Virus record (IMG/VR): IMGVR_UViG_3300031566_000119
Coordinates: 1 to 42,235 of that record
Reading direction: 5' to 3' (one strand)
DNA: 42,235 nt
Source: a virus
Shown: positions 1-8,497 of the stretch, piece by piece
Layout: every line of letters starts with the position of its first letter
Numbering within the stretch: the stretch's first letter is position 1
The notes under the pieces: model-generated
What the model was told of the DNA's origin: nothing
Seen by the model: only the letters and a program-made list of their open reading frames with translations
The model's database searches: none
Translations under genes and position numbers: made by a program

Positions 1-387
1 ATGATGTTTGCACGGACCTATAATGTTCTGGTTATACTTGTAGCGCACCCGCGTAAGATGGGAAAAGAAGCAGGACGGCACGAAGTACCAACTCTTTACG
101 ATATAAACGGATCGGCTAACTTTTACAATAAGTGCGACTATGGGGTAACGGTTTACAGAATGATGGGGCAACAAGAAAACGAAGTACATGCACATATTCA
201 GAAAATAAAATTTAAGCATTTAGGCGAATGTGGAACGGTCCAAATGAAGTACAACTATAAAAACGGACGCTACGAACATTTCGAAAGCGATATTAATTCG
301 TGGGATTACTCGAACTACCTAAACGCACCTATTGAGCCAGTACCTCAAGTAGATGAATTTTGGAACAAGTTAACCCCGAACAAATAA
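1..387 (+). CDS. Primase-helicase, C-terminal part (wraps from the window end)
   Basis: The last ~128 residues of the helicase that begins at 40746. The segment carries a sensor-like VILVAHPRK stretch and DINGSANFYNKCDYG, typical of the C-terminal half of phage DnaB/gp4-type helicases. The ATG at base 1 is not a real start: in the other copy of the overlap the first codon is ACG (Thr) and the frame is open upstream. The gene ends with TAA at 385-387. Confidence 0.9.
   Translation: MMFARTYNVLVILVAHPRKMGKEAGRHEVPTLYDINGSANFYNKCDYGVTVYRMMGQQENEVHAHIQKIKFKHLGECGTVQMKYNYKNGRYEHFESDINSWDYSNYLNAPIEPVPQVDEFWNKLTPNK
3..128. repeat. Terminal direct repeat, left copy
   Basis: These 126 bases are identical to 42110-42235. 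The helicase gene reads straight through the overlap, so the contig represents a circular or circularly permuted genome of about 42,109 bp cut inside that gene. Base 2 (T) differs from its counterpart 42109 (C); the latter keeps a Thr codon in the helicase. A physical terminal repeat is possible, but an assembly overlap explains it more simply. Confidence 0.93.
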
Positions 388-426
388 TTTGACCCATTTT
401 AACTAACAGGCACAAGCCACAACACT

Positions 427-807
427 ATGACTTTGGAAGCAAAAGAATTGAGGATTGGGAATTACTTACAAACGAAAACAGGCGACTTAACGTGTGTAAC
501 AGATATAGAAGCAGTAAATGCGTTTGATGGAATGTATATATTTTGGTGTTATGGGTATAGCGAAAGCCAAATTGAGCCAATCGAGCTAACCGAGGATTGG
601 CTGCTTAGATTAGGGTTTAAAAAGACACCAACGAAATATTATATTGGTGAATTAAATGAACTACATAATAGGCTTTTAGATTTAGTATTATGTACGGATA
701 AAAATGTAATATCATATCAAGATTATTTGCATCCGATTTTATACGTTCACCAACTCCAGAACCTTTACTTTGCGCTAACCAATAACGAACTAACACTAAA
801 GCGATGA
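427..807 (+). CDS. Conserved hypothetical protein, RIGN...YVHQLQNLYFAL type
   Basis: 126 residues. It starts with MTLEAKELRIGNYL, has PIELTEDWLLRLGF in the middle and YVHQLQNLYFALTNNEL at the end. This combination belongs to a small protein family I know from Bacteroidota phages and prophages; no function is known to me. The frame could continue after the TGA stop into an open stretch (808-906), noted separately. Confidence 0.8.
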   Translation: MTLEAKELRIGNYLQTKTGDLTCVTDIEAVNAFDGMYIFWCYGYSESQIEPIELTEDWLLRLGFKKTPTKYYIGELNELHNRLLDLVLCTDKNVISYQDYLHPILYVHQLQNLYFALTNNELTLKR

Positions 808-906
808 GCCTACCCCCACGAATTAAAGCCCGCAAGAATTAAAAGAGGGTGGAGCGTTGATGATGCTTTTGATAAGCCTATTAAAAAAGGCAATATAAAC
901 TACTGA
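808..906 (+). pseudogene. Possible 3' remnant downstream of the 427 gene
   Basis: After the TGA at 805-807 the same frame stays open for 32 codons and includes ARIKRGWSVDDAFDKP. This resembles the C-terminal DNA-binding tail of phage endonucleases (the R-x-x-x-G-W-S-x-x-x-A pattern). It has no start codon of its own, so it is either a remnant or chance. A 12-codon ORF beginning at ATG 804 lies in another frame and looks meaningless. Confidence 0.25.
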
Positions 907-962
907 ACCATAGTACTAATATCGGAAATGTTTTGTTAATTTGAAACCAAATACTATTAACC

Positions 963-1355
963 ATGAAGACAATTGAAGAAGCAGCAAAAGGGCTTCCAGA
1001 AAATAAAGGGCTATTAATGTCAAGCACTATGCAAATAGCAGAAGTGTCGTTTATGTCAGGCGCTGCCTTCGCTCAAAGGGGGATTCCAATTGAAGAGGAA
1101 TTACCGAAAGTTAAAGGGATAGTAATCAAATCAAGAAACAATTCTGGAGAAAAATGTAAAACATATATATTCGATTGTGGTAATAATTTAGTATTTCACA
1201 AATACACTCTTGTCAAACCAAATGAATTTGAAAGCATGATAGGGGGCGAAACAATAATAAAAACAACAGAAAGATATATGCTAACATTCCATAGGTTCTC
1301 AATTAAAAAATCTACATTGAGGGAATCTATTATTGAACTTGGTTTATTATTATAA
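963..1355 (+). CDS. Hypothetical protein with a DUF551-like N-terminus
   Basis: 130 residues. The first half (MKTIEEAAKGLP... FMSGAAFAQRGIPIEEELP) resembles the start of small Bacteroidota phage proteins that carry a DUF551-type W/G-I-P-x-E-E-x-L-P motif. The second half is beta-rich and unrecognised. The stop lies one base before the start of the next gene, so the two are probably co-translated. Function unknown. Confidence 0.7.
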   Translation: MKTIEEAAKGLPENKGLLMSSTMQIAEVSFMSGAAFAQRGIPIEEELPKVKGIVIKSRNNSGEKCKTYIFDCGNNLVFHKYTLVKPNEFESMIGGETIIKTTERYMLTFHRFSIKKSTLRESIIELGLLL

Positions 1356-1356
1356 A

Positions 1357-1653
1357 ATGAGAGCCAAGAAAAAGGACACTAACCACAACGAAATCGCAGC
1401 CGAGTTTGAGCGACTTGACTGCTACGTGCTGGACTTGTCAGCAATGGGTAACGGTACACCCGATATGTGGATAGCAGATTTTAGCAAAGGCATTAGTTAC
1501 TTTGTGGAAGCGAAATCGAAGTACGGAAAGCGAAACCCGCTACAAATCGCATGGGCGCAAAATTGCCCTATTCCAGTCTATATTATGAGAGATGCCGCCA
1601 AAGTGAATGACTTTGTGCTGAAAGGGATTTACGATGAACCAGAGGCAATCTAA
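1357..1653 (+). CDS. Small PD-(D/E)XK nuclease (VRR-NUC/Hjc-like)
   Basis: 98 residues from ATG 1357. The frame is open back to a TTG at 1333, but that start would overlap the previous gene. The order GNGTPDMWI, then YFVEAKSKYG, then a Q...W segment fits the D...E-x-K core of minimal PD-(D/E)XK nucleases such as VRR-NUC domains or archaeal-type Holliday junction resolvases. Likely role: processing branched or recombination intermediates during phage replication. The exact substrate cannot be read from the sequence. Confidence 0.7.
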   Translation: MRAKKKDTNHNEIAAEFERLDCYVLDLSAMGNGTPDMWIADFSKGISYFVEAKSKYGKRNPLQIAWAQNCPIPVYIMRDAAKVNDFVLKGIYDEPEAI

Positions 1654-1666
1654 AACAATTTAGATA

Positions 1667-1891
1667 ATGAATAAACTAACCGAACTAAAGAACCAACTCG
1701 TATTGGTTAACTACCAAAACAAGAATAACAACACGAACGAGCAAAGCGGCCAAATTATCGAAGTGGACACGAACAAAATAGTCCTGCAAATCGACGACAA
1801 TGGATGCGTTAACATTGCAAGAGGTAAGATAAACTACATTAGCGATGCTTCACTATCGATTGTTTGGAGAAGAGAAGTGGTGCAAAGTTAG
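1667..1891 (+). CDS. Hypothetical small protein
   Basis: 74 residues. Four predicted beta strands (VLVNYQ, GQIIEVD, KIVLQID, SLSIVW) suggest a small SH3-like barrel. No family is recognised. It follows the nuclease gene at 14 bp, in the same operon. Confidence 0.6.
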   Translation: MNKLTELKNQLVLVNYQNKNNNTNEQSGQIIEVDTNKIVLQIDDNGCVNIARGKINYISDASLSIVWRREVVQS

Positions 1892-1942
1892 GTTTAGGCT
1901 TCGTATAAACAAAACATAATCAAACTAATAACTAAAACGAAC

Positions 1943-2104
1943 ATGGAAAATGAATCTGCATACAAGCAATGCTTAAACTGTAAGCATAGAAGATGGAAAC
2001 TGTTTGGCAAAATATATTGTAAACAGTTCGGGAAACAAAGCGTTAAAGAGTTAAAAGAGTTACATCATTGCGCTGGACAATCAATGAAATACATGAGTAA
2101 GTAA
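1943..2104 (+). CDS. Small zinc-ribbon-like protein
   Basis: 53 residues, starting at ATG 1943 (MENESAYKQC) and ending with TAA 2102-2104. Four cysteines (CLNC near 10-13, C33, C45) form a compact treble-clef or ribbon pattern like the small CxxC...C...C proteins common in Bacteroidota phages. It lies in the gap between the 1667 gene and the terminase promoter. Confidence 0.6.
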   Translation: MENESAYKQCLNCKHRRWKLFGKIYCKQFGKQSVKELKELHHCAGQSMKYMSK

Positions 2105-2109
2105 CTAAA

Positions 2110-2141
2110 TTTGACATTCAACGTAAAATAAACTATATTTG
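2110..2141 (+). promoter_or_regulatory. Bacteroidota-type promoter for the terminase/late genes
   Basis: TTTG at 2110-2113, a 20-bp spacer and TATATTTG at 2134-2141. This fits the Bacteroidota sigma-ABfr consensus TTTG-N19-21-TAnnTTTG exactly. The next ATG is only five bases downstream, so the first transcript may be nearly leaderless. Confidence 0.75.
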
Positions 2142-2145
2142 CGAC

Positions 2146-2298
2146 ATGAACTTTTTGAACTATAACACTATTTCAAACGAGGTCGAAGCCAAAGAAAGGC
2201 TTAACGGGTTTGTTGTGAATGTTGTTGCAGTTCAAATGATGCAAAAGGAATACTTCGAAGTAAGAAAGTATATTTATTTACTTGATTGGACAAAATAA
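2146..2298 (+). CDS. Hypothetical 50-residue protein ahead of the terminase
   Basis: Starts at ATG 2146 just after the promoter and ends with TAA 2296-2298, overlapping the terminase start by one base (TAATG). That layout supports a real, coupled gene. The sequence (MNFLNYNTIS... LLDWTK) shows no known domain. Confidence 0.55.
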   Translation: MNFLNYNTISNEVEAKERLNGFVVNVVAVQMMQKEYFEVRKYIYLLDWTK

Positions 2299-2669
2299 TG
2301 GCACACAACCGAGCGAAGATATTTAAACAGGCTAAAGAAGTAATTGTAAAGCACAACCTTTTTTTTGTTGAGGACATTGTGGCATTTATACCGTGCAGCA
2401 AAGCGACTTTTTATGAATTTTACCCTTTAGATTCTGACGAATTAAACACCCTTAAGGCTTTACTCGATGAAAATAAAGTACGTACTAAATCGGCTATTCG
2501 AAGTAAACTGTTTAAGTCCGATAAAGCAGCTGAACTATTGGCGTTATACCGTTTAATTTGCACTAAAGAGGAGCACCAACTATTAAATCAGCAGTATATC
2601 GACCACAGCAACTCGGACGGGACGCTTCGAAACATAGAAGTAAAAATAGTAAAGGATGGCAACAGTTAG
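2298..2669 (+). CDS. Terminase small subunit
   Basis: 123 residues from ATG 2298; the frame is open back to TTG 2286, but ATG overlaps the upstream stop. Basic, helical N-terminus with a helix-turn-helix-like stretch (VEDIVAFIPCSKATFYEFYP) and a helical oligomerisation region (KSAIRSKLFKSDKAAELLALYRL within it). The gene overlaps the large terminase by 14 bp. It should recognise the packaging site and deliver DNA to the large subunit. Confidence 0.75.
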   Translation: MAHNRAKIFKQAKEVIVKHNLFFVEDIVAFIPCSKATFYEFYPLDSDELNTLKALLDENKVRTKSAIRSKLFKSDKAAELLALYRLICTKEEHQLLNQQYIDHSNSDGTLRNIEVKIVKDGNS

Positions 2670-3891
2670 CCATGTAGCAACAGAATCATTTGAGGTGCTT
2701 TACAACAATCAGCACCCGAATTACTACGATAGGTATAAGATATTTTTAGGAGGTAGAGGAGGTCGCAAGTCGTGGGAGATTGCGACCGCTTTAATTTTGA
2801 AAGCCTACAAATCAAAGTTGCTATTTCTTTGCACCCGTGAAATACAGAACTCAATAGGCGATTCCGTTTTAAGTTTGCTTTCAAATCGAATTGAAGCACT
2901 AGGCTTAACCGATTACTTTGACATTCAAAAAACTACAATCATAGGCAAAAACGGCAGCGAATTTAAGTTTAAAGGTTTGAATGGTTTAACAATTGATAGC
3001 ATAAAATCATTTGAGGGTGTAGATGGTTGTTGGGTTGAAGAGGCGCATTCAGTTAGTCAAAAAAGTTGGGAGGTTTTAATACCTACCATTCGAAAGCAAG
3101 GGAGCGAGATTTGGGCTTCGTTTAACCCCGACTTACCGACAGACCCCGTGTATGTTCGATTTGTTTTAAACCCTCCGGAAAATGCCTATGTAAAGAAAAT
3201 TTCATATTTAAACAATCCCGATTGTCCACAAACGCTAATTGACGAAGCCGAATATCTTAGAAAAATAGATTACGAAGCGTATAGCCATGTTTACCTAGGC
3301 GAAGTTAGACAGCATTCAGAAGCTCAAGTATTCAAAGGCAAATATAAGGTTGAGAGTTTTGAGGTTGATAATACATATGGCTACCCATTGCAAGGGTGCG
3401 ATTGGGGCTTTGACCCTGACCCAACGGTAATTGTAAGAAGTTACATAAAGGAAAAGAAACTTTACATTCATTATGAATCTTATAAGGTGGCATGTGAGAT
3501 TGAGAACTTGCCAGCATTATTCAGCGTAATCCCAGATGTTAAGAAGTGGGTAATACAACCGGACAGTTCTCGACCCGAACTAATAAATTACTTAGCAAGG
3601 GCAGGGTTTGCGATTAACAGGAACGCCGGGCAGCTTAAATGGCCGGGGTGTGTTGAGGATAGAATTGACTTTATGCGTAACTTTGAAGAAATAATTATAC
3701 ATCCTGACTGCAAGCATACAGCCGAAGAGTTTAGGTTATACAGCCGAAAGGTTGATAAGCGAACAAGCGAAATACTCCCGATACTTGAGGATAAGCACAA
3801 CCATTGTATTGATGCGATAGGGTACGCATTAACGCCAATAATTAAGCGTCCTGTGTCGGCTCCAAAATTTAAAGTACCTAAATATCGTTAA
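2656..3891 (+). CDS. terL: Terminase large subunit (ATPase + nuclease)
   Basis: 411 residues, Terminase_3/PBSX-like. Walker A is LGGRGGRKSW (31-40) and Walker B plus catalytic Glu is GCWVEEAH (124-131). The C-terminal RNase H-like nuclease shows DWGFDPDP near 249, a D-S-S-R segment in the middle and EDKHNHCIDAIGYAL near 379-393, giving the expected acidic metal ligands. It powers DNA packaging into the prohead and cuts the concatemer. Length is normal for the family. Only tail genes follow it; the portal lies 16 kb away. Confidence 0.95.
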   Translation: MATVSHVATESFEVLYNNQHPNYYDRYKIFLGGRGGRKSWEIATALILKAYKSKLLFLCTREIQNSIGDSVLSLLSNRIEALGLTDYFDIQKTTIIGKNGSEFKFKGLNGLTIDSIKSFEGVDGCWVEEAHSVSQKSWEVLIPTIRKQGSEIWASFNPDLPTDPVYVRFVLNPPENAYVKKISYLNNPDCPQTLIDEAEYLRKIDYEAYSHVYLGEVRQHSEAQVFKGKYKVESFEVDNTYGYPLQGCDWGFDPDPTVIVRSYIKEKKLYIHYESYKVACEIENLPALFSVIPDVKKWVIQPDSSRPELINYLARAGFAINRNAGQLKWPGCVEDRIDFMRNFEEIIIHPDCKHTAEEFRLYSRKVDKRTSEILPILEDKHNHCIDAIGYALTPIIKRPVSAPKFKVPKYR

Positions 3892-3907
3892 TAAGCAAAA
3901 AACAACT

Positions 3908-3915
3908 TATATTTG
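3908..3915 (+). promoter_or_regulatory. Possible -7 box upstream of the tail block
   Basis: TATATTTG lies 14 bases before ATG 3930, in the 38-bp gap after the large terminase. The -33 position does not show a clear TTTG, so this is a weaker candidate than the one at 2110. Confidence 0.4.
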
Positions 3916-3929
3916 TCAAAACTTAAACG

Positions 3930-4556
3930 ATGCACGTAAAGCACTTAACACTAAAACGGTTAATCAACTTAGCATCGAAGCACGATTGCTCAATTCTGCT
4001 TAACCAGTTAGCAGAACTGCCATGTCCAACCAAGTTACGAATCGGAGTAAGAGAGTACGCAATTCCAAACAGCATCGAACAGTTTACCGATAACATTTGC
4101 TGGGGCCAACGCCTATACATGGCAAGCAAGCAAACTAATGAGTTTGAATCTATACTATACCTAATCGCTTCGTTCTACCAGCCTATACTCGACAAGTCAA
4201 AGTTTGACGATGAGAAAGTATTGAACACATTTGTAAGGTTACTCAACTGTAATGCCGACGAAATACTACCGGTTCTAAATCGCTTTTCGATATTCTTTGC
4301 CGACATGATTGCAAACGAAATGGCAAAACTTAACCGGGAAGTAACGCGCGAAATGAGAGCCGCCGAAATAAATAAACTGCAACCATTTTCGGATATGAGT
4401 ATATTAGAACTCATTGCAGAACGCTGCAAAGTGCCATTATTAGAAGCTCACCTAATCAACTACAATATTGTTTTGGTGCTACTTTGGAAGGATAAAGAAA
4501 CCGATGAATTTGGTAAACGCTATAACGAACTAATGACGAGCCGCAATGGTAAATGA
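3930..4556 (+). CDS. Hypothetical protein of the tail block
   Basis: 208 residues, largely helical, with no recognised domain. The position right after the terminase and before small tail-completion-like genes suggests a neck or tail assembly role, possibly a chaperone. That is inference from context only. It overlaps the next gene by 11 bp. Confidence 0.6.
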   Translation: MHVKHLTLKRLINLASKHDCSILLNQLAELPCPTKLRIGVREYAIPNSIEQFTDNICWGQRLYMASKQTNEFESILYLIASFYQPILDKSKFDDEKVLNTFVRLLNCNADEILPVLNRFSIFFADMIANEMAKLNREVTREMRAAEINKLQPFSDMSILELIAERCKVPLLEAHLINYNIVLVLLWKDKETDEFGKRYNELMTSRNGK

Positions 4557-4971
4557 GATTAAACGAATAGCCTTATTGGCTGGTGCTGACTTGGTGATTT
4601 ACGACACCTCAGAGATGCAAAATATACTTGCCGATGCTACGAATATTGGTAAGGTAGTTTGTTTATTTGATGAAGTTAACACCATAAAGCAAACGATTAA
4701 AGCCAATGGGGTAAAAGAAACCTATCCGATAGTAGTAACCTTTGCCAAACAAGTAGACTTTCAGAATATAGCTGACAATAACGCAGCAACAATGAACGCT
4801 ATGCTTACTTGCACTCGAAGTTTCTTAATGAACATTTCTCGAAGCGAGTACTTTGGCAAGTTAATTGAATCGACAACAACTAAGTTTACTGAGGACAATA
4901 CCGACGCTAATTTGATTGGTTGGAAAATGAGCATTGAAATTGAGTTGATTGATGGCTACACAGAATGTTGA
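4546..4971 (+). CDS. Hypothetical tail-completion/terminator-like protein
   Basis: 141 residues. Alternating helix and strand, ending in a beta hairpin (IGWKMSIEIELIDGYTEC), as often seen in small tail terminator proteins. No firm family match. It overlaps its downstream neighbour by 20 bp, so both are likely translated together. Confidence 0.55.
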   Translation: MVNEIKRIALLAGADLVIYDTSEMQNILADATNIGKVVCLFDEVNTIKQTIKANGVKETYPIVVTFAKQVDFQNIADNNAATMNAMLTCTRSFLMNISRSEYFGKLIESTTTKFTEDNTDANLIGWKMSIEIELIDGYTEC

Positions 4972-5443
4972 TATAAAGAAGAGCTGTGAGAAACTTGTTG
5001 ACGACATATTCAGCAAGGGGAAAACTGTACACGGTAATAAAATATCCAGTAAGATTAAGGACATGGTAGTAGTTGAAGGCAATAAGACTTCTGCACGGGT
5101 ACTGGTTCCTTATTGGTTCTCAGTTACGCAGTACGGAAGGGGTAAGCGTAGGACTACAAAAACAGAATGGACAAACGTACAAGGGTATGAACTTTCATCA
5201 TTTCAATTGGCCTTGTACGAATGGATGAAGAAGTACAACCGCTTTCGCAGTAAGACCCTTTCTGGACAAATTAACGATGCTAAAAGACTTGCATACTACA
5301 TTAATGCCAATGGCAATTATCACTACAGACAAAAGATATACATTGACATTTACGACACGTTAACTAAGCAATTGGTCGACGACTTACAAAAAGAAGTAGC
5401 GACAATAGCGTTAAAGATAACCTCAGACCTCATAAAGTTATGA
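4952..5443 (+). CDS. Putative neck/tail completion protein (HK97 gp10-like)
   Basis: 163 residues from ATG 4952 (an upstream TTG at 4949 also fits). It has a basic centre, VPYWFSVTQYGRGKRRTT, and a helical C-terminus. YGRG-R patterns are common in gp10-like neck proteins of siphoviruses. It overlaps both neighbours, in line with a morphogenesis operon. Assignment is from pattern and position only. Confidence 0.5.
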   Translation: MATQNVDIKKSCEKLVDDIFSKGKTVHGNKISSKIKDMVVVEGNKTSARVLVPYWFSVTQYGRGKRRTTKTEWTNVQGYELSSFQLALYEWMKKYNRFRSKTLSGQINDAKRLAYYINANGNYHYRQKIYIDIYDTLTKQLVDDLQKEVATIALKITSDLIKL

Positions 5444-6381
5444 TTGAAGTAGTTAGCACCCCCGCCGCCGTAATTGATGCCACGGTATCACCAGCCGAGA
5501 TAAGCCGCTTGGTTGCTACTGAAAGCCCTGTTGTGTTTGGCATTCAAAGAAAGGATGGAATACCGCTTGCTATTACCGCAACCGTTAGCCCTCCTGATGA
5601 AACAAACATTGAATATAGCGGAGGCTTTGAGGCAACTGTTGGCGATTCTATTGCGCTTTACGATTCACTAAACGACGTAATGATTAATGCAACGGTTTTA
5701 ACGGTAGTAAGTGTAAGTGAATTTGTATTAGATTTAGCCTACGATGCAAGATACGATGCCGATTTAACCTATTTCCTAAACCTAACCCAGCGGTCTAACT
5801 ACTACATTGAATGCAGATTGAAAGTTAACGGAGCTTATCAAGCCACGACTATGCGATTCTCTCCGAACACGAAAGGGTATGTTAAAGCAGATATTGCTCA
5901 ATTCATTTCGAGTGAAATAGTAAACGACAAGTCAGGTAATTATATTGAAGATTCGGCTGCCGAAACTAATCAAAGTGGATCGTTTACTTTTGAGTACCGT
6001 GAGCGATACTTAGGCGATTCAAATACATGGACTGAGGAGGGTAACACATGGTACTACATTTTCTTTGTTCGCAGTAAAGAGCAAGGTAGTAATTTATACG
6101 AGTATGTAGCAACTGCAAACAGTGAAGGTGCGTTTGTTAATATGTTTGAGAAAATACCTTGGACAATTGGCACTCCTTTAGATGTTCAGTTCTGGTGGAA
6201 TCCTGCTTTTGCCTCACTAAAAGGAACACTAAAGATTTACAGCGCAGCCAATGTATTGCTAGATACGATAACTATTCCACTAGATAACGCTTCGAAAGGA
6301 TATTTAACAAGCGTTAAGATTTCACAGGACACTATCCCATCACTTGCCGATCACATGACCATTGAAATCGAAGAAGTATAA
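5440..6381 (+). CDS. Tail structural protein (beta-rich)
   Basis: 313 residues, almost all beta-strand, with repeated Ala/Thr/Val-rich segments and no membrane part. It overlaps the previous gene at ATGA and the next at TAATG. Context between tail completion and tail tip genes points to a distal tail or baseplate component. No family name can be given. Confidence 0.6.
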   Translation: MIEVVSTPAAVIDATVSPAEISRLVATESPVVFGIQRKDGIPLAITATVSPPDETNIEYSGGFEATVGDSIALYDSLNDVMINATVLTVVSVSEFVLDLAYDARYDADLTYFLNLTQRSNYYIECRLKVNGAYQATTMRFSPNTKGYVKADIAQFISSEIVNDKSGNYIEDSAAETNQSGSFTFEYRERYLGDSNTWTEEGNTWYYIFFVRSKEQGSNLYEYVATANSEGAFVNMFEKIPWTIGTPLDVQFWWNPAFASLKGTLKIYSAANVLLDTITIPLDNASKGYLTSVKISQDTIPSLADHMTIEIEEV

Positions 6382-7289
6382 TGGCAATAATTACCCCCAT
6401 ACGTGTTAATTTAGACTGTCGTAACCGAGGGCAGTACCTTCGGTGGTATTACAACGGATGGCATCACTACTTCTTTGCGAGTGCCGATGAAAACTTTAAT
6501 ACGTCGGGTGAAAAGTATCGAACAAAATTAACTTATAAGTTAACATTAGGTGATGAGGCAATAAACAAAAAGATACTAACTGCTATTAGCGGGTTGGTTA
6601 AAGGCAAGGTAGCGCAGATGCTAACAAGCGATGGATGGAAAGCAATTACCATTGACGACCAAGCAATCGATTATGGGCGTAACGATTTGACAGGCGCAGG
6701 GGTTGCGCTATCGATTAGCATATGGGCAAAAGTTGGGGTTTATACTCCGATGCTGCCCGTTGTGATTACACCGCCAGAACCAGAGCCAGTTTATGAATGG
6801 TACTTACCAAGCAAAGATGAGTTGACCGCTATTTATACTAACTTACATTTAGAGGGAATTGGAGGTTATTCTACTTTTAAAAGATATTGGACATCAACTG
6901 AGGTTTATGCTTTTAGCGCATGGCGAACAAAATCAATATCTTTCGCAGATGGAGGAGTTAATAACTCATTAAGAGATGTTAGTTATAGTTATTATACAAT
7001 TCCAGTTAGGTCGTTTATCTCAAATGACGTATATGCTTTAAAAGAATTTGTAGTTAATGGGTGGGTGTTTGAAAAAACAGATTTAGGAGGAGGTTCTTTT
7101 AAGTACTATGTTTCAGCTGTTAGCAGTTCTGTTGTTCTAAAGCAATTTGGATGTATGGGTGTAGAGATTGGCTCTACGGGAGAGTTAGTTGGAACAGGAG
7201 ATTCAAACACGGAATTAATTCTTGCTAAACTAACTGAACTAGGAGAAACAAACAAAGCAGCGCAATACTGTAAAAATTACATTGCATAA
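6381..7289 (+). CDS. Tail-tip protein with a C-terminal DUF1566 (Lcl-type lectin-like) domain
   Basis: 302 residues. Residues 1-125 (MAIITPIRVNLDCRNR, then LRWYYNGWHHYFF) are paralogous to the start of the 7661 protein. A Pro-rich hinge (PPEPEPVYEWY) follows, then a DUF1566-like region at about 133-215 (LPSKDELTAIY, RYWTSTEV, VRSF), a C-type-lectin-like fold. The layout suggests a tail base with an exposed ligand-binding head, perhaps for host glycans or adhesion. DUF1566 is called from the W-L-P-S/T-x-x-E-L...Y-W-T/S-S-T-E pattern. Confidence 0.65.
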   Translation: MAIITPIRVNLDCRNRGQYLRWYYNGWHHYFFASADENFNTSGEKYRTKLTYKLTLGDEAINKKILTAISGLVKGKVAQMLTSDGWKAITIDDQAIDYGRNDLTGAGVALSISIWAKVGVYTPMLPVVITPPEPEPVYEWYLPSKDELTAIYTNLHLEGIGGYSTFKRYWTSTEVYAFSAWRTKSISFADGGVNNSLRDVSYSYYTIPVRSFISNDVYALKEFVVNGWVFEKTDLGGGSFKYYVSAVSSSVVLKQFGCMGVEIGSTGELVGTGDSNTELILAKLTELGETNKAAQYCKNYIA

Positions 7290-7292
7290 ACT

Positions 7293-7670
7293 ATGAAAAC
7301 TAAACTACTAACCATTTTAGCAGCGTTCCTTTTAATCGGATGCGAATCCATCGAAGTCGAGCCAATAGTAATTGAAAAAACCTTTACGGTAAAGGTAGGG
7401 ATATTGAGCGTTGAAACATGGGAGGTTGAGTTTTACAACTTGCAGCCCAGCGAAACAAATCCTATTAAGTTTTCTAAGTTTCAAACATCGACGTACAAAC
7501 GAAACTACGAGCAAACTATAACAACCAGCGAAGCGTTAATTGTAAGGGTTAAGCACTTCAGCGATGCTGCAACCGTTTACATTCAAGTATTCGAAAACGA
7601 TTCTTTACTAGTTGAAAAGAGTGGATCGGGTCGATACAAAGAAATATATCTAAACTACGAATGGGAGTAA
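7293..7670 (+). CDS. Small predicted lipoprotein inside the tail block
   Basis: 125 residues. The N-terminus is a lipoprotein signal (MKTKLLTILAAFLLIGC, Cys17), followed by a beta-rich domain. It lies between two paralogous tail-tip genes, 4 bp after the first, and overlaps the second by 10 bp. Phage lipoproteins next to receptor-binding genes sometimes block superinfection (T5 Llp is the known case); that role here is inference. Confidence 0.7.
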   Translation: MKTKLLTILAAFLLIGCESIEVEPIVIEKTFTVKVGILSVETWEVEFYNLQPSETNPIKFSKFQTSTYKRNYEQTITTSEALIVRVKHFSDAATVYIQVFENDSLLVEKSGSGRYKEIYLNYEWE

Positions 7671-8497
7671 TAGCACCTATAAGAATTAACATTAGCAACT
7701 GCGAAGGGGTAACGCTTCGCTGGTACTTTAACGGATGGCATACTTACACCTTCAGTAAGAAGTTTAAGCTGAATGACGAAGTGCAAACTATCGACACGCA
7801 GGTAACTGAACAGTTCAGTATGATTAGCCGTGTCGAAGTCCCAACATCAAAGAAAGTAAAGTATTTTATTGAGTATGGTGAGGAGGGAATGACCAGTGTA
7901 ATCTTTGAAGGAGTCAAGGGGTTGATGCTTGCCGAAACAGCACAAATATACTTGAATGGGTTTTGGTTTGAAATTGACATTGAGAGGACTAGTCATAAAG
8001 TTAGGACGAACAATCAAAACTCTTACGACATAGTATTTCGAAGTGAGATTAAGGATGGCGTTGGATTTATTGCCACGTTGCCTGACCCTAATATTATTCT
8101 TTACGATCAATTTAACGCATCCCCAATTGATTGGATAATACATGAAGAGTACGGCGGTGTTGTTTCAGCCGAAGAAATAAGCGGTGATAACTACGTAGTT
8201 TTAACTACGACTGCCGCCGCTAATAGTTTAGCCTACATAAAGAAAACGTTTAATCCTAATTTCTTTGGCACCATTAAAATTACTTGCAGCGTTATATTTA
8301 CAAGCGGGAATAACTTTAAAATATGGCTACATTTAACTTCAGGAGCATGGGTTTATTTTGATATTGAAGGAACGCAAGGAGAAAAGGCATATCAAACAAC
8401 AATACTTGAATCAGCAAAAGTTGATTACATTATGATTTGGGGCAGGGGTGGCAGCGGAGCCAATAAAATATCCTACATTAAAATAGAAAAGATATGA
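7661..8497 (+). CDS. Tail-tip protein, paralogue of the 6381 product
   Basis: 278 residues. The first ~130 match the start of the 6381 protein in pattern (MGVIAPIRINI, LRWYFNGWHTYTF), while the C-terminal half is a different beta-sandwich-like module (LYDQFNASPIDW... YIKIEKI), perhaps carbohydrate-binding. It overlaps the next gene at ATGA. Likely part of the tail tip; specific role unknown. Confidence 0.6.
   Translation: MGVIAPIRINISNCEGVTLRWYFNGWHTYTFSKKFKLNDEVQTIDTQVTEQFSMISRVEVPTSKKVKYFIEYGEEGMTSVIFEGVKGLMLAETAQIYLNGFWFEIDIERTSHKVRTNNQNSYDIVFRSEIKDGVGFIATLPDPNIILYDQFNASPIDWIIHEEYGGVVSAEEISGDNYVVLTTTAAANSLAYIKKTFNPNFFGTIKITCSVIFTSGNNFKIWLHLTSGAWVYFDIEGTQGEKAYQTTILESAKVDYIMIWGRGGSGANKISYIKIEKI

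Noticed and set aside
1-387. A separate 128-residue gene starting at base 1
   Set aside because: It is the end of the helicase gene that starts at 40746; the ATG arises from the single mismatch at the contig edge.
6381-7289. DUF1566-like domain as the target of a diversity-generating retroelement
   Set aside because: No reverse transcriptase and no template repeat were seen anywhere in the genome.
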